Shown here: one piece after another, positions 5,058 through 9,772 of the stretch
Layout of the letters: each line of letters begins with the position of its first letter
How positions within the stretch are numbered: position 1 is the stretch's first letter
DNA from: Acidobacteriota bacterium
GTDB lineage: Bacteria > Acidobacteriota > Thermoanaerobaculia > Multivoradales > SZUA-115
DNA length: 9,772 nucleotides
Direction: 5' to 3'
NCBI GenBank assembly: GCA_003231035.1
Contig: QIHU01000151.1
Location: 1-9,772, forward strand
Program-made: the position numbers and the translations under genes
Notes under the pieces: generated by a model
Database searches by the model: none
What the model saw: the letters and a program-made list of their open reading frames with translations, nothing else
Told to the model about the DNA's origin: nothing

Positions 5058-6236
5058 TCACTTCAGTTCGAGCACGTCGCCGACGTAGACCGTATGGCGT
5101 GAGGAGATGATCCGCGCCACGGAGGAGTTGTCATGGACGGAGAGCACTCCCAGCTCACCGATAATCACCGGCGGCAAGCCGGGCTTGCGGTTGCGCCGAT
5201 AGATGGTGAAGATGTCGCCAGGACTCACTTCCTGTTCGGCGCCACGGTCGATAAAGACCACGTGGTCTTGGCCCAGCGAAACGATGTCGTCGTGCGACAT
5301 CAGGACGACCGGCGCTCCCACTAGGTTCTCGGCTGCCGTCGGGTAGTTGATGGGACGCATCCGCCCCATGCGCGCCAAGGGGACCGGCTCGGGCTCGAAG
5401 GGCCTCAACTTCGCGCCGACGATCACCGGATCGCAACTGTGAACGATCTCGGCGATGGCGGTCTCTTCTTGCACCGACAAGACGCGGACGCGCCCTAAGT
5501 AGCTGTACAGCTTTCCGACCGTCTCTTTGGTTGCCGGGTGATGGACTTGGCGGCCCGGTTCGACGATGGTGAACAGGGCGCCGATCTCCATTCCTCCGGC
5601 CCGCCCGCCATCGAGGTAGACGATATCGCCAGTGGCCATTCCGTACTTGATCGTGTCGGTGGCGCCAAAACTCCCTTGCAAGAAGGTCTCGCGGCCATCC
5701 AGGCGAGGGGTCAAATTCTCGTACTCAGAGCCGATGATCGAGACTGGAAAACTCTCGTCCTCGGCTCCGATGAAGCCGCTGCAGTAGATGTCGGTCTGAG
5801 TGCCGAGCGGTACCGGCCCTCTCAGCCCTTCGTCGGGTCCGAGGATCCGATCATCGGGCTCTTGCACAACATCGTCTTCGGCCATGGAGCCGGTGTCGAC
5901 ATCCAGCGCGGCGAGATTGTCGGCGGACTCGACCTCGACTCCGATCACCAGCGGATCGCCAGGATAGATCCACTGGGCGTCCAGAATGTAGCGGTTGTTC
6001 TCCCACAGCTGTGGCCACAGGTAGGCGTCGCCATAGAACTGTTGCGCAAGGTCCCAGAGGGTGTCTCCGGGGGCGATGGTGTAGATCTGTGAGGTCGAAT
6101 CTTGGGCGTAGGCAGGCGGATCCCAGGCGGTCCAGCGACCCTCGACTTGGTGCAGGGTGCGCGGTGGTTGATGGGCAAAAGCGCTGCTTGCGAGAAGCAA
6201 CAAGATCTGGGCGATGAAGAACGTCCGTTGGACCAT
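5058..6236 (-). CDS. Exported LysM peptidoglycan-binding protein with duplicated C-terminal module
   Basis: A 392-residue secreted protein. Residues 1-21 (MVQRTFFIAQILLLLASSAFA) are a clear signal peptide. A LysM domain follows at about 50-98 (IYTIAPGDTLWDLAQQFYGD ... IYPGDPLVIG), predicted to bind the glycan strands of peptidoglycan. An acidic linker and two related modules fill the rest. Module A contains DIVYLDGG, GALFTIVEPGR, LGRVRVLSVQEETAIAEIVHS and VGAKL. Module B contains HVVFIDRG, GDIFTIYRRNRK, LGVLSVHDNSSVARIISS and VGDVLELK. They look like FlgT C-terminal-type beta barrels, an inference from pattern only. I chose the ATG at 6236 because AGGAG stands 9 nt before it; the ATG at 6245 directly abuts that site, and a longer frame would run into the -35 box. 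The gene has its own strong promoter. It is probably a periplasmic or outer-membrane-associated structural protein; I know no specific function. Confidence 0.88.
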   Translation of the reverse strand: MVQRTFFIAQILLLLASSAFAHQPPRTLHQVEGRWTAWDPPAYAQDSTSQIYTIAPGDTLWDLAQQFYGDAYLWPQLWENNRYILDAQWIYPGDPLVIGVEVESADNLAALDVDTGSMAEDDVVQEPDDRILGPDEGLRGPVPLGTQTDIYCSGFIGAEDESFPVSIIGSEYENLTPRLDGRETFLQGSFGATDTIKYGMATGDIVYLDGGRAGGMEIGALFTIVEPGRQVHHPATKETVGKLYSYLGRVRVLSVQEETAIAEIVHSCDPVIVGAKLRPFEPEPVPLARMGRMRPINYPTAAENLVGAPVVLMSHDDIVSLGQDHVVFIDRGAEQEVSPGDIFTIYRRNRKPGLPPVIIGELGVLSVHDNSSVARIISSRHTVYVGDVLELK

Positions 6237-6245
6237 CGAGATCAT

Positions 6246-6250
6246 CTCCT
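6246..6250 (-). promoter_or_regulatory. Shine-Dalgarno AGGAG deciding the LysM gene start
   Basis: AGGAG lies 9 nt before the ATG at 6236 and 0 nt before the ATG at 6245. Spacing therefore favours 6236, which also places the signal peptide exactly at the N-terminus. Confidence 0.7.
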
Positions 6251-6309
6251 GAGGCCGAGCGAGGGCTCGTCGAGATTCGAGCGATTCTATAGTGAAGTCT
6301 CTATTTACC

Positions 6310-6338
6310 AAGGTATCCCCTCCGGCCTCAGTTGTCAA
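6310..6338 (-). promoter_or_regulatory. Sigma-70-type promoter of the LysM gene
   Basis: Read on the minus strand, a perfect TTGACA (6333-6338) is followed by 17 nt and TACCTT (6310-6315), which keeps the key T, A and final T of TATAAT. The start point would be near 6303, giving a leader of about 65 nt. It lies between the stop of the cpoB-like gene and the LysM gene, making LysM a separate transcription unit. The palindrome at 6355-6373 is 16 nt upstream of the -35 box. Confidence 0.72.
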
Positions 6339-6354
6339 GACTTAGGGCGCTGAT

Positions 6355-6373
6355 CTTCAAGTACTACTTGAAG
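6355..6373. promoter_or_regulatory. 19-bp perfect palindrome upstream of the LysM promoter (candidate operator)
   Basis: CTTCAAGTACTACTTGAAG has 9-bp arms that are exact reverse complements around one central base. It lies 16 nt upstream of the -35 box of the LysM promoter, about where an activator site would be, and 22 nt after the stop of the cpoB-like gene. As RNA it could form an 8-bp hairpin with a 3-nt loop, but no T-run follows on either strand, so a terminator is unlikely. The binding factor is unknown. Confidence 0.55.
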
Positions 6374-6395
6374 GGAGAGAGCAGGTCTTAGGACA

Positions 6396-7277
6396 CTAGG
6401 GTAGCTTCCGCCGCTCTTCTTCGGCGACGGCTGCCGCTCGGGTGTTGGGGAAGCGGCGCACTAGCTCGTCGTAGGTCATGCGCGAGCCACCGCGGTCGCC
6501 GGTGACTCGCAAACAGCGGGCGGCCTTGAGCAGAGCGTCTGGAACCTTGTTGCCCCGCGGGAACTTCTCCACCGTTTCAAAGAAGGCCGCCAGAGCGCCG
6601 CGGTTGTCGCCGCGGGCCAAACGGGCTTCGCCGATCCAGTACTGAGCGTTGTCGGAGAGCTGGGTGTGTGGGTAGGCCTGCAAGAACTGCTGAAAGGTGG
6701 CTTCGGCGTCGATATAGCGGCCCTCGTTGTGCTGTGCGTAGCCACGGTCGTACAAGGTTTGACCTTCGGCCGGCAGTGGCTCGACCCGGGGGGGGGCCTC
6801 AGAGTTGGCCATCGGTGGCGGCGGGGCCAAAGGAGAGCCTTCTTGGGCGGCGCTGGGAGGTAGCTCCAAGTCGTTTTCCTCGATGGCAACGGTGCGCGGC
6901 GAATCCAACCCTCGCGGTGCGGGTGGGTCCACCCGCGAGTTGGCCGGCGGGACATAGGCGGGGGGCGCGATCGGTTCAGGACTGGGGCCCGAGTCGGTGG
7001 GGGGCGGCGAGGAGCCGTTGGCGCCGGCCGCTCTTGGCCGGGCCGAATGGGTGGTGCGACCTTCGATTTGGCTCATTCGCTCGCGCAGACGCCTCAGTTC
7101 CACCTCGTTGACTCGGACTTGACGCTGAAGGTCTGTAATCCGGCTCTTGAGTCGTTGTATTTGATCGGCCGATTCCTTGTCTGGGCGCAAGAGGTTACGG
7201 CCACTCGCACAGCCACCCATTCCCAGAGTCAGCGTCGAGACCAGGGCCAGGGTGATGAGGAGTGCTGGCCGCTTCAT
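6396..7277 (-). CDS. CpoB/YbgF-like TPR lipoprotein
   Basis: A 293-residue envelope protein built like CpoB (YbgF), which in E. coli coordinates peptidoglycan synthesis with outer-membrane constriction together with Tol-Pal. Residues 1-22 are a lipoprotein-type signal ending in GMGGC, with Cys23 the probable lipidated residue; the lipobox is slightly off consensus. Residues 36-73 form a coiled coil. Residues 75-170 are a Pro/Ala-rich linker with a C9 tract at 6788-6796 (plus strand G9). Residues 174-285 carry three TPR-like units with the family phrases DNAQYWIGEARLARGD and KVPDALLKAARCL. Its ATG overlaps the bamD stop as ATGA, so translation is probably coupled. It is the last gene of the PASTA-rpe-bamD operon. 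No tol or pal gene is in the window, so a role in that complex is inferred from similarity alone. The long Pro-rich linker between coil and TPR is notable. Confidence 0.85.
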   Translation of the reverse strand: MKRPALLITLALVSTLTLGMGGCASGRNLLRPDKESADQIQRLKSRITDLQRQVRVNEVELRRLRERMSQIEGRTTHSARPRAAGANGSSPPPTDSGPSPEPIAPPAYVPPANSRVDPPAPRGLDSPRTVAIEENDLELPPSAAQEGSPLAPPPPMANSEAPPRVEPLPAEGQTLYDRGYAQHNEGRYIDAEATFQQFLQAYPHTQLSDNAQYWIGEARLARGDNRGALAAFFETVEKFPRGNKVPDALLKAARCLRVTGDRGGSRMTYDELVRRFPNTRAAAVAEEERRKLP

Positions 7278-8140
7278 CGGGGCCCACTCTCATCGCTACC
7301 CGCGGCCGCGGCGGGAGGGGTTGCGCTCGCTGCTGGCTTGGTTTCGATCGGTGGTAGGGCCACGACGGGGATCTCTTCGATCAACGGGCTATCCGGGAAC
7401 TGGAGTTTGAGCCGATCGAAGGTCGAGTTCGCTTTGTCGGCCTGCTTCAGCGCCGCGTAGGATTGGCCGAGTTCGAAGAGCACCTTGTCTTTTTCCCCGT
7501 AGTCGGGGAAGTTCTCGAGTAGTTTCTCCAGCCGCCCGACTGCCGCCCGGGGCAGTTTGAAGCGGTAGTAGAAACGGGCGACCACATACTCGTGCTCGGC
7601 CAAGTTTGCACGCACGACCTGGATCTGTTCCCGCGCCTGAGCTGCATACTCGCTGGTCGGATAGAGTCGCATCAGCTCTTGGAAGGTCTCCAGCGCCTTG
7701 CGAGTCGTTTTCTGGTCGCGGTCAGGCCGTTCCATTTGCCGCGCCAGGCTGTTGGCGCGTTGGAAGTGGGCGTAGGCGGCTCGGTCGCTGGTGGGGAATC
7801 GGTTGAGGAAGTCACGGAATTTCGCTTCAGACTGGATGTAGGCGGCCCGGTTTCCTTCCAGGAAGTAGGAATCGGCCGCCAGCAACAACCCTTCGCGCCC
7901 GGTCACCGTGTTGGGCTCGACCTCGAAGGCGTGGGTCAAGTACGGGCGTGCGCGCAGGTACTTTTCTTGCGCCATCAGCTCTTTGCCGGCTTCCAGGGCC
8001 TCGACTGCTGAAAGTTGCAGGATCGGGTCCTCACGGGTCCGACCGGTGCAGGCGACCGTGGTCAGGAGCAGGGTCATTAAGGGCCAAGCCCAAGCCCGCG
8101 AGGGGGCGAAAAATGTTCGCCGGTTGGAGTAAAGCATCAT
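7274..8140 (-). CDS. bamD: Outer membrane assembly lipoprotein BamD
   Basis: A 288-residue TPR lipoprotein, homologous to the BamA-binding subunit of the machine that inserts beta-barrel proteins into the outer membrane. The signal sequence ends at TVAC, with Cys31 as lipid anchor. TPR-like helices run from about 46 to 250. The central RDQKTTRKALETFQELMRLY, the PTSEYAAQAR segment and LAEHEYVVARFYYR (180-193) are diagnostic for BamD (YfiO). A Pro/Ala-rich tail (about 256-288) follows the last helix. Two ATG codons are adjacent; GGAGG lies 4 nt before the first (8140) and 7 nt before the second (8137), so the second may be the one used. The start overlaps the rpe stop, and the stop overlaps the cpoB-like start, both as ATGA. 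The direct partnership with a cpoB-like gene makes this an envelope-biogenesis operon. Confidence 0.93.
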   Translation of the reverse strand: MMLYSNRRTFFAPSRAWAWPLMTLLLTTVACTGRTREDPILQLSAVEALEAGKELMAQEKYLRARPYLTHAFEVEPNTVTGREGLLLAADSYFLEGNRAAYIQSEAKFRDFLNRFPTSDRAAYAHFQRANSLARQMERPDRDQKTTRKALETFQELMRLYPTSEYAAQAREQIQVVRANLAEHEYVVARFYYRFKLPRAAVGRLEKLLENFPDYGEKDKVLFELGQSYAALKQADKANSTFDRLKLQFPDSPLIEEIPVVALPPIETKPAASATPPAAAAGSDESGPR

Positions 8141-8796
8141 GAAGCCTCCGCGACCGCGCGGCGTAACTCGGCGGCCTTGGTCACAGGATCTGAGCTGCCG
8201 AAGAAGGCGGAGCCCACGACGAAGGTCGCAGCTCCGGCGCGCGACAAGGCAGCAATGTTCGGAGTGTCGACACCGCCGTCGACTTCGATCTCGACTTCGT
8301 GGCCGGCGCGTTCAATCAGTTGGTGCAGGCGCGCCACTTTGGCGATCGAGCGTTCGATGAACGGTTGGCCGCCGAAACCGGGGTTGACCGACATCAAGAC
8401 GACGAAGTCGACAATGGGAAGCACCGCGGACAGCGCTTCGACCGGCGTCGCTGGATTGATCGCCACCCCGGCACGGGCATCGGCGTTGCGGATGTGGGTG
8501 AGCAGCCCGTCGAGATGCACCGCCGCTTCCCAGTGCACGGCGATGCGGGCACAGCCGGCGTCGAGGTAGTCGTCGAGCATGGAGCGTGGATCGGAAACCA
8601 TCAAATGAACGTCCAACGGTATTGAGGTGCGTTGAGCTAGTGCTCGCGCGACGGGAGCTCCAAAGGTGAGGTTGGGTACGAAGTGGCCATCCATGACGTC
8701 AAAATGGATGAAATCCGCATCGGCGCTCTCACAGACTTGCAAGGCACTGGCCAAGTCCGCCAAGTCGGCGGCGAGAATGGACGGGGCAAAGCGCAT
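8137..8796 (-). CDS. rpe: Ribulose-phosphate 3-epimerase
   Basis: A 219-residue TIM-barrel enzyme that interconverts ribulose 5-phosphate and xylulose 5-phosphate in the pentose phosphate pathway in the cytoplasm. APSILAAD opens the first strand. HFDVMDGHFVPN gives metal ligands His32 and Asp34, DVHLMV gives His64, and EVDGGV gives Asp173; Asp34 and Asp173 are the acid-base pair. LMSVNPGFGGQPFI (134-147) and VVGSAFFG (193-200) form the phosphate-binding part. Length is standard. The start is set by GGAGG 7 nt upstream, inside the end of the PASTA gene, whose stop lies 3 nt before. The stop overlaps bamD. It is a metabolic gene embedded in an envelope operon; I infer shared transcription but see no functional link. 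Confidence 0.97.
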   Translation of the reverse strand: MRFAPSILAADLADLASALQVCESADADFIHFDVMDGHFVPNLTFGAPVARALAQRTSIPLDVHLMVSDPRSMLDDYLDAGCARIAVHWEAAVHLDGLLTHIRNADARAGVAINPATPVEALSAVLPIVDFVVLMSVNPGFGGQPFIERSIAKVARLHQLIERAGHEVEIEVDGGVDTPNIAALSRAGAATFVVGSAFFGSSDPVTKAAELRRAVAEAS

Positions 8797-8799
8797 GAT

Positions 8800-9474
8800 T
8801 CAGCCTCCGGCTGGTGCGGCGACGACTAGCGAGAGTGCGTCGCGTTGGCTGACAGGATGTCCGGGCAAAGGAAATTGACGCAAAATCACACCGGGTGCGA
8901 TCCCCGCGTAGGGTTCGAACCGAACGCTTCCAACGCGGAATCCTCGGCCCTCGAAATAACGGCGTACTCTCTCATAGTCGCGATAGATCAGGTCGGGCAT
9001 CAAGTAGGCGTCGGCGGTTGTCGCGAGGGCTACCAGGAGGTCGACTTTCTCCGCTGGAGAGACGGTGGTCGCCGCTTCGGGTCGTTGTTCGATTACGGAT
9101 CCCGGTTTTCCCTGCCCGCTACGCACCCGCAGGATGCGCCCAAGGCTGAGCCCGGCGGCGGCCAAGGCAACTTGTGCCGAGGGCAAGGCGTGGCCACGGA
9201 GGTCAGGTACTTGTAGCTGCTGGGGACCGAGAGAGAGCACGGCGAGTACCGAGCTGCCGCGCTTGACCAGGGCGCCCGAAGAGGGTCGCTGTTGCACCAC
9301 ATGGCCTGCGGGAATCTCTTCGGAGTAGCGCCCTTCGGAGTCGAAGTTCCAGCCCAAGCCTTGGCTCTTGAGGGTTTCGATGGCCTCTTCGCGAGGCAAG
9401 CCGGCGAGATCGGGGGATCGGGTCACACCCGAGCGCACAAATAGGCTGAACGCAAAGTAGGAAGTCAGCCCCAA
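8800..9474 (-). CDS. Membrane-anchored protein with three PASTA domains (start uncertain)
   Basis: At least 224 residues from TTG at 9474, the first ATG/GTG/TTG start in frame. Three PASTA repeats follow a membrane segment: about 20-85 (SPDLAGLPREEAIETLKSQG), 89-152 (VPDLRGHALPSAQVALAAAG) and 157-220 (MPDLIYRDYERVRRYFEGRG). PASTA domains bind muropeptides or wall-related ligands, often on Ser/Thr kinases or penicillin-binding proteins; neither a kinase nor a transpeptidase domain is present here. The frame stays open upstream to a stop at 9589-9591. The codons just before the TTG read ILVFCGYGGLLFLI, which completes a full transmembrane helix. The real protein therefore probably begins further upstream, perhaps at CTG 9513 or 9528, because no ATG, GTG or TTG exists there in frame. 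It is the first gene of the operon with rpe, bamD and a cpoB-like gene, and diverges from nfo. Confidence 0.85.
   Translation of the reverse strand: MGLTSYFAFSLFVRSGVTRSPDLAGLPREEAIETLKSQGLGWNFDSEGRYSEEIPAGHVVQQRPSSGALVKRGSSVLAVLSLGPQQLQVPDLRGHALPSAQVALAAAGLSLGRILRVRSGQGKPGSVIEQRPEAATTVSPAEKVDLLVALATTADAYLMPDLIYRDYERVRRYFEGRGFRVGSVRFEPYAGIAPGVILRQFPLPGHPVSQRDALSLVVAAPAGG
8804..8808 (-). promoter_or_regulatory. Shine-Dalgarno GGAGG for rpe
   Basis: GGAGG on the minus strand lies 7 nt before the ATG at 8796 and inside the last codons of the PASTA gene. It fixes the rpe start and fits operon-internal re-initiation. Confidence 0.75.
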
Positions 9475-9526
9475 GATGAGGAAGAGGAGGCCGCCATAGC
9501 CACAAAAAACCAGGATTTTATCGGGC

Positions 9527-9535
9527 AGTTTAGCA
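9527..9535 (-). promoter_or_regulatory. Extended -10-like element of the PASTA-rpe-bamD-cpoB operon
   Basis: On the minus strand TGCTAAACT fits TG-N-TANNNT, with TAAACT at 9527-9532. The transcript would start near 9520, upstream of the hydrophobic codons of the PASTA gene. No -35 box with proper spacing is seen. If it is real, initiation must use a start codon downstream of about 9520, which excludes CTG 9528. Confidence 0.35.
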
Positions 9536-9589
9536 GCCCAGTGCTGGATTCGGTGGAATTGGGTGACAGCCGGTGCCGGACGGTCGAGC

Positions 9590-9595
9590 TATGAT
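9590..9595 (+). promoter_or_regulatory. -10 box TATGAT for nfo, consistent with a leaderless transcript
   Basis: TATGAT matches TATAAT at five of six positions. It ends 6 nt before the ATG at 9602, which places the transcription start at about the A of the start codon. No Shine-Dalgarno sequence is present. GTGACA at 9563-9568 is -35-like but 21 nt away, which is too far. Confidence 0.45.
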
Positions 9596-9601
9596 GCGCC
9601 G

Positions 9602-9772
9602 ATGACGACCCCATCCACAAGTAACACCCCACCTCTCGGGGCCCACGTCTCGGTGGCCGGAGGGCTGGAGAGAGCCTTCGCGCATGGCGAAGAGCTGGGC
9701 TGCGAGGCGATCCAGATCTTCGTCAAGAGCCAACGCAGCTGGCAGGCCAAGCCGCTGAGTCCAGAACAGGTC
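9602..9772 (+). CDS. nfo: Deoxyribonuclease IV (endonuclease IV), 5' part cut by the window end
   Basis: The first 57 codons of an AP endonuclease that nicks DNA 5' to abasic sites during base-excision repair. After a short variable, Ser/Thr/Pro-rich N-terminus, GAHVSVAGGLERAF contains the conserved GAHVS motif. EELGCEAIQIFVKSQRSW and QAKPLS follow the family pattern of the first two elements of the TIM barrel. The zinc-site residues further on are outside the window, so catalytic competence cannot be judged. The ATG at 9602 has no Shine-Dalgarno sequence but a -10-like box just before it. The gene diverges from the PASTA operon. Confidence 0.9.
   Translation, partial: MTTPSTSNTPPLGAHVSVAGGLERAFAHGEELGCEAIQIFVKSQRSWQAKPLSPEQV

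Noticed and set aside
6355..6373. Palindrome read as a terminator for the cpoB-like gene
   Set aside because: No T-run follows on the minus strand and the loop would be only 3 nt; an operator fits better.
9203..9505. 100-codon minus-strand frame overlapping the PASTA N-terminus
   Set aside because: The PASTA frame carries the conserved repeats and the hydrophobic anchor; this one shows neither and is shifted by one base.

Overview
The window is a GC-rich bacterial chromosomal segment coding mainly for housekeeping and cell-envelope functions. A Gram-negative (diderm) cell is implied by BamD and CpoB-type outer-membrane lipoproteins, a lytic transglycosylase and TatA. The PASTA-rpe-bamD order, the small stand-alone Fis-like regulator and the LysM protein with a duplicated C-terminal module lead me to guess Acidobacteriota, perhaps near Thermoanaerobaculia. 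That assignment is inference from gene style only. I see no mobile element, CRISPR array, phage gene, tRNA or rRNA.

Layout. At 1-737 (+) lies a PgeF/YfiH-type purine nucleoside phosphorylase, whose 3' end overlaps the convergent rlmN gene (721-1836, -). rlmN follows a small conserved-looking gene of unknown function (1897-2211, -), and a near-consensus sigma-70 promoter (2241-2269) reads into the pair. Divergent from it is an AmgK-like sugar kinase of the APH fold (2354-3346, +), followed by tatA (3428-3640, +). tatA converges on a lytic transglycosylase (3637-4380, -), and one TTAA supplies both stop codons. Next on the minus strand are a Fis-like DNA-binding protein (4617-4874), with a good intrinsic terminator downstream, and an exported LysM protein (5058-6236) with its own strong promoter and a 19-bp palindrome just upstream. 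A tightly packed minus-strand operon follows: PASTA protein, rpe, bamD, cpoB-like (9474 down to 6396), with ATGA-type overlaps. The window ends in the 5' part of nfo (endonuclease IV, +), divergent from the PASTA operon.

How the genes fit together. Much of the window concerns the envelope: outer-membrane protein assembly (BamD), coordination of wall and outer membrane (CpoB-like), peptidoglycan binding (LysM, PASTA), peptidoglycan cleavage (lytic transglycosylase), possible reuse of wall sugars (AmgK-like) and folded-protein export (TatA). rRNA methylation, purine salvage, the pentose phosphate pathway and DNA repair are represented by one gene each. I found no clear new multi-gene system. 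The points most worth a second look are the PASTA gene with no canonical start codon ahead of its membrane helix, the unknown gene sharing a promoter with rlmN, the palindrome before the LysM promoter, the duplicated C-terminal domain of the LysM protein, and possible leaderless starts.
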